Below are positions 9,515-17,500 of a DNA stretch of 61,925 bases, one piece after another (the stretch's first letter is position 1; the number at the start of each line of letters is the position of its first letter). The notes below the pieces were generated by a model that was given only the letters and a program-made list of their open reading frames with translations, was not told the origin of the DNA and did not search any database. The DNA is from Planctomycetota bacterium (GTDB lineage Bacteria; Planctomycetota; Phycisphaerae; Phycisphaerales; SM1A02): the NCBI GenBank assembly GCA_027618565.1, contig JAQCEQ010000013.1:1-61925 (forward strand), given 5' to 3'. The position numbers were made by a program, and so were the translations under genes.

Positions 9515-9985
9515 TCAAGTCTGAATGATGACGGTGCGCAAGTGCTGGAGATGGCCGGGCGGCCGCACTTGGACGAACTCCCCTGTCGCGGCTCGCGCCC
9601 GGCGTGGGGGGATCACGGAGAACACTGCGCGCGATTGAGCGTGTGCGAGCTGAGCCCGCTGCGCGATCTGACCCGCAGATCGGGCACGAACGCCGCTTGG
9701 AACGCCTTCGATCGCACCGAGCGGCGCGTGCGTGTGGGAGCAGCAGCAGGCCAGCTCAAGGTCGGGGTGGCCGGTGGGGCATGGGGCTTGCGCTGCCGCG
9801 TCCTGAGAAGGGCGGTGGTGGTGGTGGTGGTGGTCGCTGTCGTGGTGCGACGCGAGCGTGTGGCCGGCCGCCGGAGTCGCCTCATGTGCCTGCACGCGAG
9901 TGAGACCCGCGGCTGCCAAGAGCAGCGACAAGGCAAGTCCAAGCCATGGGCCGGGGACGCGAATCACAGCGCAAAGTATAGCCAC
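9515..9985 (-). CDS. Histidine- and cysteine-rich exported protein ahead of the efflux operon
   Basis: A predicted 156-residue protein (start uncertain) of no family I recognise. A GTG at 9985 has a good ribosome site on the minus strand (GGAAGG, complement of 9993-9998) seven bases upstream and leads into a clear signal peptide (PWLGLALSLLLAAAGLTRVQA). A second GTG at 9967 would leave a more compact signal; the frame also opens further upstream to 10078. The mature part has a histidine run (HHDSDHHHHHHRP) and a Cys/His cluster (CPTGHP, CCCSHTHAP), typical of metal-binding or metal-sensing leader proteins next to copper or zinc resistance genes. It lies upstream of the channel-adaptor-pump genes on the same strand. 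Confidence 0.62.
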   Translation of the reverse strand: MAILCAVIRVPGPWLGLALSLLLAAAGLTRVQAHEATPAAGHTLASHHDSDHHHHHHRPSQDAAAQAPCPTGHPDLELACCCSHTHAPLGAIEGVPSGVRARSAGQIAQRAQLAHAQSRAVFSVIPPRRARAATGEFVQVRPPGHLQHLRTVIIQT

Positions 9986-10081
9986 GGTCAACCCTTCCAA
10001 TCGTGCACATCGCTTGACGCGGTGGGAATCATCCCGTTTCGGGAGAAAGACCACCGCTTCAGAAGGGTCAGCCCCCACGAG

Positions 10082-10788
10082 TCACTGACGCACCAATCGC
10101 TCGTACGCCTCGTTGACCTGCTGGATGGCGATGACCTCGACGGTGGAGGTGATGTTGTGCTTGCCGCAGAACGCCAGCATCTCTTCCGTCTCCTTGTTGC
10201 CGCCCACACCCGAACCCGACAGGGACATCTGCCCCAGCATGAGCTGAAACGCCGTGACTTCGAATGGCTCCTCAGGCAATCCCACCATCGTCATGTTCGA
10301 GTTGGGGGCCAGCATCTCGAGATACCTGCCAACATCATGCTTTCCCGACACGCAGTCAAGGATGAAGTCGCACGACCCGGCGTGCTTCGCGGTGGCGGCC
10401 GTAGGTCACGGGCGCGGTGCCGTGGGGGGTCCGGCGTGTTGTAGGTCAGCACATGCGTGGCGCACAGGTGCTCTTGGTGGGATCGACACAATGCACATGA
10501 TCGGCACGAGTCCACGAACACGCCCACGGCCACCAAGTCCCCCACGCTGTGTCGCGTGACCCCGCTGCCCACCTTGGTGACTCGACCCACGGCTTCATGC
10601 CCAGGCACCACGGGATAGATGGCGCGGAACTTGCTCCACTCATCGCGCACGACATGGAGGTCCGAGTGGCACACCCCGCAGTGCGTGATCTCGATCTGGA
10701 CATCTTGGGCGGTGGGATCGCGCCGGGGAATGCTGAGTTGCGCGAGTGGCGACGCGACCAAGCGCAATCCCGCAGGTGACCATGGCAT
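10082..10788 (-). pseudogene. Zinc alcohol dehydrogenase (YahK/cinnamyl-ADH type), internally deleted
   Basis: Remnant of an NADP-dependent medium-chain dehydrogenase. The N-terminal part (10788 to about 10440) keeps the catalytic zinc motif GVCHSDLH, the PGHEAVGRVTKVG loop and part of the structural-zinc region (DSCRSCALCRS), ending at LTYNTPDP. A frameshift near a run of cytosines follows; GTAPVTYG can be read in the next frame. The sequence then jumps directly to the C-terminal part in a third frame (GSCDFILDCVSGKHDV to AYERLVRQ). About 130 residues covering the nucleotide-binding core are missing, and the extreme C-terminus stops shortly after YERL. Enzyme activity is not expected. Its 5' end overlaps the small membrane-protein gene on the other strand. 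Confidence 0.88.
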
Positions 10789-11144
10789 CTCAGTCCATCA
10801 AAGAGGTCTTCGGAGGGCAAGCGCCCAAGTATCCACCAGTCTCGGCGTTTGGCTGGTACATGTGCTGCTCCGGCGGAGTCTGGTCGACCATTGTCGAGAT
10901 GCAGTTGGTTGGCTCGATCAACAAGGTATCGGGCGCCCCTGCAATCCCGGTGTTTGCCGTGTTCGTGCCCATCTGGCAAATTTTGATTTCTTACGAGCTG
11001 ATCAAGAATATGAACAAGGTGATCAGCGATCGTTCATTGTCCGTCCCCCCGCTGGAGGCAAACCACCTCTTCATCTGGTTGCTGTACCCAGTTGCGCTCT
11101 ACCAGATGATCAACCACTGGAACGCCATCGTCGACGCGGAGTGA
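10782..11144 (+). CDS. Small membrane protein of unknown function
   Basis: A 120-residue protein. I start it at the ATG at 10782 (MASQSIKEVFGGQ) rather than the in-frame 10746 position, which lies deeper inside the dehydrogenase remnant. Two to three hydrophobic segments are visible (around SAFGWYMCCSGGVWST, then FAVFVPIWQILISYELI, then LFIWLLYPVALYQMI), so it is probably an inner-membrane protein. The pattern of a polar loop KNMNKVISDRSL between hydrophobic segments recalls small DUF4234-like membrane proteins, but I cannot assign it firmly. The DNA here is less GC-rich than its neighbours. It stands alone between the pseudogene and the convergent ABC-F gene. Confidence 0.65.
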   Translation: MASQSIKEVFGGQAPKYPPVSAFGWYMCCSGGVWSTIVEMQLVGSINKVSGAPAIPVFAVFVPIWQILISYELIKNMNKVISDRSLSVPPLEANHLFIWLLYPVALYQMINHWNAIVDAE

Positions 11145-11208
11145 GTTCTTGCAACACGCCTGAGCAATGACGGGAGCGGTTGTGCGGGTGGCTCGCACGA
11201 CTCCGGCA

Positions 11209-13125
11209 CTACCGCAACTTCGCTTCCAGTTCTTCCCATCGCAAGTAGAGCGCCGAGACCACGCGGTGCGCCGCACCCGCGGCCCCGCACGCCTTGGCGT
11301 ACGCGACGTGGTCCGCAATGAGCTCAGGGTCGTTGAGTCGCGCGTCCACCGCAATTGCCGTGGCTTCCGCGGCGGCGATTGTCCCCTCGATCCCGTCATA
11401 CTCCCGCTGGTCCTTGTACGACAGTTTCTTGCGTCCCGGCGCGACTGACGCCGCGGCTTCAGTCGTCACACCTGGCACAGTCGCCTGCTGTACCGCGACT
11501 GCACCCACGGGCGCGGTCGAGAGGGCACGCGACGCTCGGGCAGCCGCTTCCGCAGCCGCATCAAACTGCTTGTGCGCCCGCAGCGCCTGCGCCAGGTCTG
11601 TGACCTGGGCCACCTGCCCCTGTGGGCCGCCGAGGACAATCACCTGCGTGGCGAGTCGCTCCAGCATGGCTCGATCATGCGTGACCAGCAGCACCGGACC
11701 CGCAAAGTCCTCGATGGACTGCTCAAGGAGTTCCAGCGTGGGAAGGTCCAGGTCGTTGGTCGGTTCGTCGAGGACCAGCACATCGGCCGGCTCCAACATC
11801 ATCCTGGCGATGTGCACGCGCGCCAGCTCACCACCGGAGAGTGTCGACACCTGCTGCAGCAACTGGTCGTCGTCAAAGAGGAATCGGCGCGACCATGCGG
11901 TGATGTGCATCTCGCCATCACGGAATCGCACCTTGGTGCCGACTGGACACAACACCTCCTTGAGACTCAGGGCAGGGTCGATCTCTGCTCGCTGCTGCGA
12001 GAGCATCACCACTCGAGGGGCAGGATCGGCTCGCCCGACCGTACCGGTGTCGGGAGGGCACTCGCCAATCAGCGTGCGCAGAAGGGTTGTCTTGCCACTG
12101 CCGTTGGCGCCCATCACCGCGATGCAATCGCCTGGAGTGAGTTCCAATTCGACATCGCGGAAGAGCAGTCGACCCCCTCGGACGGCGCTGACCCCCTGCC
12201 CCCACAGCAATCGCCGTGTACGGCGCCCGCTCCCAGAGAAGTCGACTCGTGCGCCGCCGGATCCTGCAGCGGCATTTCGCTCGGCGAGTTTGGCCAGTTC
12301 CGCGCGGCGCGCGGCACTTTCCTCGATCCGCCCCTTCGCCTTGGTGCGCCTGGCCTGCGCTCCTCGGCCCAGCCACGCGTTGTCCACGCGAACCTCGTTG
12401 GCTAAGGATGCGTGCTGCTTGGATTGGGCCTCCAGGAACTCCGACTTGCGCCGGGCAAACTCGTCCACGCCGCCATCGGCCATGAAGATCCCGCCGGGGT
12501 ACGCCCGCGAGAGTTCCCCCACCCGCGTGGCCACGCGCTCCAGGAACACTCGATCGTGCGTGATGCAGATGCTGGTCTTGGCGCGGATGTCCTGGGCTCC
12601 GCGCACCAGGAATCGCTCCAACCATTCAAGGCCGTCGACATCCAAGTGGTTGGTCGGTTCGTCAAGGAGCAGGAGGTCAGGTGCACCACCCGCTTGTGCG
12701 ATCCCCGTCGCGATCGAACAGCGCTTGCGCCAGCCACCGGAGAGTGTCTCCAGCGGCGCGTTCATGCGCTCCTCGTCAAACCCGAACTTCCCCAGCACGA
12801 TGCCCGCGAGCACCGCCGCCTCGTGCACATCGCCGTGACACCGGGCCGACCCGCGCGCCGCATCCGTCGCAGCGTCTCTGGCGCACTGGCCTTCAGGAAA
12901 CTCGTCCCGCTGCGGCACATACACGCTCACCAACCCACGCGCCGTGAGCACCGAGCCGGCGTCGGGCACCTCCTGCTGTGCCAACAGGCGCAAGAGTGTG
13001 CTCTTCCCCGCTCCATTGGGACCGATGATCCCAACTCGATCGCCTTCGTCGATCGACAGGCACACGCCCCGGAACAGCGCGCGCATGCCATGCGATTTTG
13101 ACAGTTCAGTGGCGGTGAGCAGCAT
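11209..13125 (-). CDS. uup: ABC-F family ATPase, Uup-like
   Basis: A 638-residue cytosolic protein with two ATP-binding cassettes and no membrane segments. The first cassette has GPNGAGKST, LSGGWRKR and LLLDEPTNHLD; the second has GANGSGKTT, LSGGELARVHIARMM and VLDEPTNDLD. The NDLD(L)PTLELLE ending of the second Walker B is typical of Uup. The ~80-residue C-terminal tail (YKDQREYDGIEGTIAAAEA to RWEELEAKL) is the coiled-coil domain that separates Uup from other ABC-F proteins. Uup relatives act on ribosomes and on branched DNA intermediates. The ATG ending at 13125 (MLLTATELSKSHG) begins right at the first cassette; the longer frame upstream to 13695 is antisense to the cytochrome gene. Monocistronic, divergent from the cytochrome gene. 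Confidence 0.9.
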   Translation of the reverse strand: MLLTATELSKSHGMRALFRGVCLSIDEGDRVGIIGPNGAGKSTLLRLLAQQEVPDAGSVLTARGLVSVYVPQRDEFPEGQCARDAATDAARGSARCHGDVHEAAVLAGIVLGKFGFDEERMNAPLETLSGGWRKRCSIATGIAQAGGAPDLLLLDEPTNHLDVDGLEWLERFLVRGAQDIRAKTSICITHDRVFLERVATRVGELSRAYPGGIFMADGGVDEFARRKSEFLEAQSKQHASLANEVRVDNAWLGRGAQARRTKAKGRIEESAARRAELAKLAERNAAAGSGGARVDFSGSGRRTRRLLWGQGVSAVRGGRLLFRDVELELTPGDCIAVMGANGSGKTTLLRTLIGECPPDTGTVGRADPAPRVVMLSQQRAEIDPALSLKEVLCPVGTKVRFRDGEMHITAWSRRFLFDDDQLLQQVSTLSGGELARVHIARMMLEPADVLVLDEPTNDLDLPTLELLEQSIEDFAGPVLLVTHDRAMLERLATQVIVLGGPQGQVAQVTDLAQALRAHKQFDAAAEAAARASRALSTAPVGAVAVQQATVPGVTTEAAASVAPGRKKLSYKDQREYDGIEGTIAAAEATAIAVDARLNDPELIADHVAYAKACGAAGAAHRVVSALYLRWEELEAKLR

Positions 13126-13251
13126 GGGCCGAGCCGCACAATTTACTTGATTGCGGTCCTGTGAACACGCTTTCGGCGCGTTCAAGGGCGATCTTGATGG
13201 AATGGAGGTGCCCAGTGCATCGACACGCCCGCCCCTTGCTCTACTACAAGG

Positions 13252-16125
13252 ATGCGACTCACCAGTCTCCTTGCCCCGGTCGCTTGTGGTGTCGGTGCCA
13301 CGATCCTCTTGCTGTCCACCTTGGGGGCCGCCGGCTCCGACCGCGACGAGAGCTCTCCCCCCCGCGCCTTCCACGACCTCACCCGCGAGGAGGCGCTGGC
13401 GCTCATCGACCAGGTCGTCCGCGCGGAGCGAGCGGCCGGCAAGGACTCGCGCGTCGATCACCCTGCCATGCGCGCCACCAGCGCGCCCTTCTGGAACTGG
13501 GAAACGCCGCTGGTTCATCCGCTGGAACTCACACCGGACCGGTCGCGACTTCTTGCGGTCAACCTCCCCGATGGTGTCCTTGAGGTGTTTGATGTCACCA
13601 GCGGCTCGCCTGTGTCGATGGGTGCCGTGGCGGTCGGGGTCGATCCGGTGTCGGTGCGGGCGCGGTCCAATTCGGAAGCGTGGGTGGTCAATCACATTTC
13701 CGACTCGATCTCCATCGTCGACTTGACCACGATGCGCGTGCGCGCGACGCTTGCGACCGGGGACGAGCCGTGCGATGTGGTGTTCGCGGGTTCGCCCTCA
13801 CGAGCCTTTGTCTCGGTGAGCCAGCTCAACCAGGTGCGCGTGTTTGATCCCGGCAATCTGAGCGCCGCACCAACCATCATCGCCATCGAAGGTGAAGACC
13901 CCCGCGCGCTGGCCACCGACGGCACTCGCGTCTACGCGGCCATCTTTGAGAGCGGCAACAACACCACACTGGTGCCCCTCGCCGCGGTCAGCAGCACGGC
14001 GAATCCCTACCCGGGCGACCCCAACCCGCCGCCCAACTCGGGAAACTCTTTTGATCCGCCCATCGCCACTGGATTGCCATCGGCCCCCGATGTGAGCGTC
14101 ATCGTGCGACGCCAGGCCTCCGACAACACCTGGCGCGACGACAACAACGGCAACTGGACCAGTTCCATCACCTGGGGCATGCACGACCACGACCTGGCGA
14201 TCATCAACGCCAGTTCGCTCGCCGTGACCTACGCCAACGGCCTCATGAACACCAACATGGCGGTGGCTGTTGGACCGGGCGGTCGCGCAACCGTGGTCGG
14301 CACGGAGGCCACCAACGAGGTGCGCTTTGAGCCCAATATCCAGGGCACCTTCGTGCACATGCGGATGGCCAGCGTCGATCCCACTGCGCCGGGCGGCGCC
14401 GGCGGAACCTCCATCGTGGACCTCAATCCCCACCTGAACTATTCCACGCCGACTGTCCCACAGTCTCAGCGCGACCTGAGCGTCGGTGACCCGCGCGCGG
14501 TTGTATGGAACGCGGCGGGCACGGCCGGATGGATCGCCGGCATGGGTTCCGACAATGTGGTGGCGATTTCGGCGGCTGGTGTACCCACCGCACGAGTCAC
14601 TGTTGGTGCAGGCCCGGCGGGGCTGGCGCTGGACGAGGCGCGTGATCGCGTCTATGCGCTCAACCGGTTCGACGGATCGATCAGTGTGGTGAGCGCAAGT
14701 GGAGCCACGGAGCTGTCCCGGATCCCCTTGCATGACTCCACCCCCCAGACGATTCGCGGGGGTCGCCCCTTCCTCTATGACACGCATCGCACCAGCGGAC
14801 TGGGGCATGCGTCGTGCGGCAGCTGCCATGTCGACGCTCGCATCGACTTCCTCGCGTGGGACCTCGGGAATCCCGCAGGCTCTCTCGAGGACTTTGACCA
14901 AGTCTGCAACTTCGGACTTGTGGGTGGTTGCGAGGACTTCCACCCGATGAAGGGGCCGATGACGACGCAGACGCTGGTAGGCATCATTGGGGCGGAACCT
15001 CTGCACTGGCGAGGCGATCGCGGTGGGATTGAGGAGTTCAACCCCGCATTCATGGGGCTGCTCGGGGACGATGCGGAGCTCACCAACGAAGAGATGGCGG
15101 CCTTTGCACAGTTCCTGGCCACACTTCGATTTCCTCCCAATCCCAACCGGAACCTGGACAACTCGCTCAAGACCAGCCTGGCCGCGTCTTCCGGCACTGG
15201 CAATCCTGCCAACGGGCACTCCCTCTTCCTCACCCTCAACACCGACGGCGCCGCCACCAACTGCAACACCTGCCACCAGCTCCCCACCGGCGGACTGGGC
15301 ATGATCATCAGCGGCAACCTCCTGCAGGAGCCGCAGAGCATGAAGGTGCCCCAGCTGCAGAACATGCACGAGAAGACTGGCTTCAGCAAGAGCAGCCAGA
15401 ACAACAACCGCGGGTTTGCGTTCACGCATGATGGGGCGGATGACACGCTGCAGGCGTTCCTGAGCCGGTCGGTCTTCACCTTCTCCAGTGGCTCAACAGG
15501 GCAGCAGCAGCGGCGTGACCTAGAGACATTCATGTTCAGCCTGGCGACCGACACCCACGCGGCAGTCGGCGCGCAGGTGACGATTGAGTCGATCGGATCG
15601 GCCTCCGTGGCGGATGTGGCTCGGCTCGATCTCCTGGAGTCGCTGGCACAGGGGGGAGACATCGAACTCATCGTGAAGGGGCGCGTGGCTGGCCTCGCGC
15701 GCGGCGGCGAGTTCCTCCCCAGCGTGGGCGGCGGCCCCGCGGAGTGGCACATGGATCGATCGGGAGAGCTGCTCTCGTCAGCGGCGCTGCGCGCGATGGC
15801 TGCACCCGGCGGCGAACTCACCTTCACCGCTGTGGCTAACGGCACCAGCGAGCGGCTGGGCATCGACCGTGACCTGGACGGTTACCTCGACCGGGACGAA
15901 GTGGACGCGGGGAGCGATCCCGCCGACGCGGATTCCGTGCCACAACCATGCGCCGCCGACATCAACGGCGACGGCCTCATCAACGGCGCGGACTTGGCGT
16001 ATGTGCTTGGCGATTGGGGCGCGTGCTCGGGCGGCGCCGGCACCTGCCCCGGCGACATCGATGGTGACGGTACGGTCGCCGGACCGGACTTGGCGCTGAT
16101 GCTGGCGGCGTGGGGTCCGTGCTGA
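13252..16125 (+). CDS. Secreted beta-propeller / di-haem cytochrome c / dockerin-like protein
   Basis: A 957-residue exported protein. A signal peptide (MRLTSLLAPVACGVGATILLL) precedes roughly 400 residues of YVTN/NHL-type propeller blades (for example HISDSISIVDLTTMRVRATL and NRFDGSISVVSASGATELSR). Two c-type haem sites follow, CGSCH at 522-526 and CNTCH at 671-675, flanked by MauG/di-haem-peroxidase-like sequence (NEEMAAFAQFLATLRFP). The last ~60 residues carry two dockerin-like calcium loops (DINGDGLINGADLAYVLGDW and DIDGDGTVAGPDLALMLAAW). This order is typical of planctomycete surface electron-transfer or oxidase proteins; the substrate is unknown. The 126-base divergent gap to uup should hold the promoter. 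It is followed at once by a methyltransferase fragment. Confidence 0.85.
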   Translation: MRLTSLLAPVACGVGATILLLSTLGAAGSDRDESSPPRAFHDLTREEALALIDQVVRAERAAGKDSRVDHPAMRATSAPFWNWETPLVHPLELTPDRSRLLAVNLPDGVLEVFDVTSGSPVSMGAVAVGVDPVSVRARSNSEAWVVNHISDSISIVDLTTMRVRATLATGDEPCDVVFAGSPSRAFVSVSQLNQVRVFDPGNLSAAPTIIAIEGEDPRALATDGTRVYAAIFESGNNTTLVPLAAVSSTANPYPGDPNPPPNSGNSFDPPIATGLPSAPDVSVIVRRQASDNTWRDDNNGNWTSSITWGMHDHDLAIINASSLAVTYANGLMNTNMAVAVGPGGRATVVGTEATNEVRFEPNIQGTFVHMRMASVDPTAPGGAGGTSIVDLNPHLNYSTPTVPQSQRDLSVGDPRAVVWNAAGTAGWIAGMGSDNVVAISAAGVPTARVTVGAGPAGLALDEARDRVYALNRFDGSISVVSASGATELSRIPLHDSTPQTIRGGRPFLYDTHRTSGLGHASCGSCHVDARIDFLAWDLGNPAGSLEDFDQVCNFGLVGGCEDFHPMKGPMTTQTLVGIIGAEPLHWRGDRGGIEEFNPAFMGLLGDDAELTNEEMAAFAQFLATLRFPPNPNRNLDNSLKTSLAASSGTGNPANGHSLFLTLNTDGAATNCNTCHQLPTGGLGMIISGNLLQEPQSMKVPQLQNMHEKTGFSKSSQNNNRGFAFTHDGADDTLQAFLSRSVFTFSSGSTGQQQRRDLETFMFSLATDTHAAVGAQVTIESIGSASVADVARLDLLESLAQGGDIELIVKGRVAGLARGGEFLPSVGGGPAEWHMDRSGELLSSAALRAMAAPGGELTFTAVANGTSERLGIDRDLDGYLDRDEVDAGSDPADADSVPQPCAADINGDGLINGADLAYVLGDWGACSGGAGTCPGDIDGDGTVAGPDLALMLAAWGPC

Positions 16126-16933
16126 CCGATCACGAATCACGGTCGTCTCGACGTTGGTCGGCGATGTGGAAGGTGCGCCGATCACGCTCTCGGTGGATCC
16201 CACATGGTCCGGCACAGGCACGGCGGTGGCCTCGGCGCATCACCCTGGCCGACAGAACTACCAGCTCCGATCCTCCACGCTTGACTCGATCATCGCCAGG
16301 GAGATTGGTCCCGTCGAAGGGCGCTCGATCCTGCTCAAGATCGACATCGAGGGCTTCGAGGGCGTGGCGCTGCGGGGGTTCAGCTCACTCACCCGCTTCC
16401 AGCAGGTGCTGGGCATCACGGAGTTTGACGACGGATTCCTGGACCGGTCGCCCGTGGACTCGCAGGCCCTGTTTGATTGGCTCGTGGCCCGCTTCACGCT
16501 GTACGACACGCAAAAGCATGGACGCCGACTCACGCGCATCGGATCTCTGGAGCAGCTCCGCGGACTCCACGCACGCCAACTCCGCCGGGGCGAGTCGCTC
16601 CACACCGACATCGTGTTCCACACGCCTGGCATTTCGCCGCCTCCGGGCTGGCGGAGAGGACGCCCCCGTGAAAAGATGAACTTCGACCGAAAAACTGTCG
16701 AATCTCATCCGCTCAACGTGGGAGACAAGCCAAACGCCGTCGCGACACCGTCGAACACCATCCCAACGGCGATCGCGACCAGGATCAGCCCCATGAATCG
16801 GAGGATGATCCCCTGCGTCCGTTCGTTGAGGAAGCGCGCGATCCAGCTGCTGGCCAGGAAGCACGCCAAGAGACACAGGACCAGCGCGGTCGTCCCGATC
16901 GCCGTTCCGATGCGCCCGTCCATCCCCGAGTGA
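16124..16933 (+). pseudogene. FkbM-family methyltransferase, 5'-truncated remnant
   Basis: The frame beginning right at the stop of the cytochrome gene reads TVVSTLVGDVEGAPITLSVD and then the FkbM hallmark LLKIDIEGFEGVALRGF, followed by TDIVFHTPG near the natural C-terminus (about 16630). The N-terminal half, with the SAM-binding glycine motif, is absent: directly upstream is the end of the cytochrome gene in another frame. The only available starts are weak (TTG at 16154). The frame then runs on antisense into the marC-like gene as far as 16933, which is unlikely to be natural. I read this as a leftover of an O-methyltransferase gene whose front was lost when the cytochrome gene arrived or was rearranged. 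Confidence 0.75.
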
Positions 16934-17394
16934 TCTGTTGCGACCATGACGACCGTGGTGATCGAACCGGGTCCGGCGAGGATCGGCATCGCCAGCGGGA
17001 CGACGAGGCGCGAGTCGACATCGGCTTCTTCCGCCGCTTCCGCCGCTTCCGACTTGACCCCAGAGTCTGAAGCTCCGGTCGAACTGGCATTGGCGCGATT
17101 CTCGGTGCCATGAAGCATCTTCAGCCCAATCCCGAGCACGATGATGCCGCCGGCCGCCTGGAAGGCGCCCATCGATATGCCAAACCCCTTGAGGATCGCC
17201 ACTCCTCCGAAGATCGAGCCCACCAAGATGACCCAGACGGCCAGGCACGACTTCAGAGCCGCCCTGCGCTGGAGCGATGCGGGCAATCCCTCCACCATCC
17301 CAACGAAGATTCCCGTGTTCCCGATGGGGTTCATCATGGCGAAGAGGCCAAGGAAGGCGCCGGCGGCCGCGGGCCAGTTGATGGGGAGGTCCAT
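16705..17394 (-). CDS. MarC-family integral membrane protein
   Basis: A 229-residue inner-membrane protein with about six helices. The start at 17394 (MDLPINWPAAAGAFLGLFAM) places the conserved MNPIGN motif (LFAMMNPIGNTGIF) in helix 1, as in MarC/YhgN proteins. The second half has the matching PLAMPILAGPGSITTVV motif and ends in FMGLILVAIAVGMVFDGV. Between the two halves is an acidic, low-complexity cytoplasmic loop (EAAEAAEEADVDSR). The family was once linked to multiple antibiotic resistance, but its true function is unknown. It is followed on the same strand, across a 103-base gap, by the downstream end of the dioxygenase gene, so it may be the second gene of that unit. Confidence 0.88.
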   Translation of the reverse strand: MDLPINWPAAAGAFLGLFAMMNPIGNTGIFVGMVEGLPASLQRRAALKSCLAVWVILVGSIFGGVAILKGFGISMGAFQAAGGIIVLGIGLKMLHGTENRANASSTGASDSGVKSEAAEAAEEADVDSRLVVPLAMPILAGPGSITTVVMVATDHSGMDGRIGTAIGTTALVLCLLACFLASSWIARFLNERTQGIILRFMGLILVAIAVGMVFDGVATAFGLSPTLSG

Positions 17395-17453
17395 TCTGAG
17401 AGTGTCGGCGTTGGTGGACAGGCTGTCAACCCGTGCCGATCCCGCCCACCCTC

Positions 17454-17500
17454 TGAAACGGTCGAGAAGGTGACTTAACCAGCACATTCCCACCGTTTCA
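17454..17500. repeat. 9-bp inverted repeat at the 3' end of the dioxygenase gene
   Basis: TGAAACGGT (17454-17462) is matched by ACCGTTTCA (17492-17500), giving a perfect 9-bp stem with a 29-base loop that overlaps the stop codon of the dioxygenase gene. No T-run follows on the minus strand, so it is not a classic terminator; it could stabilise the mRNA end or be fortuitous. Confidence 0.4.

Noticed and set aside
9799-9845. GT-rich stretch on the plus strand that looks like a simple repeat
   Set aside because: It is the complement of the His codon run in the His-rich protein, so the coding explanation is sufficient.
13126-13695. N-terminal extension of the ABC-F gene (190 codons)
   Set aside because: The extension runs antisense through the start of the cytochrome gene; ABC-F proteins start right at the first cassette, as the ATG at 13125 does.
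13798-15429. 543-codon minus-strand frame inside the cytochrome/propeller gene
   Set aside because: It is the mirror of a well-supported gene with haem motifs and a dockerin-like tail, has no recognisable domain, and its composition (His, Arg, Val rich) is what antisense of this codon usage gives.
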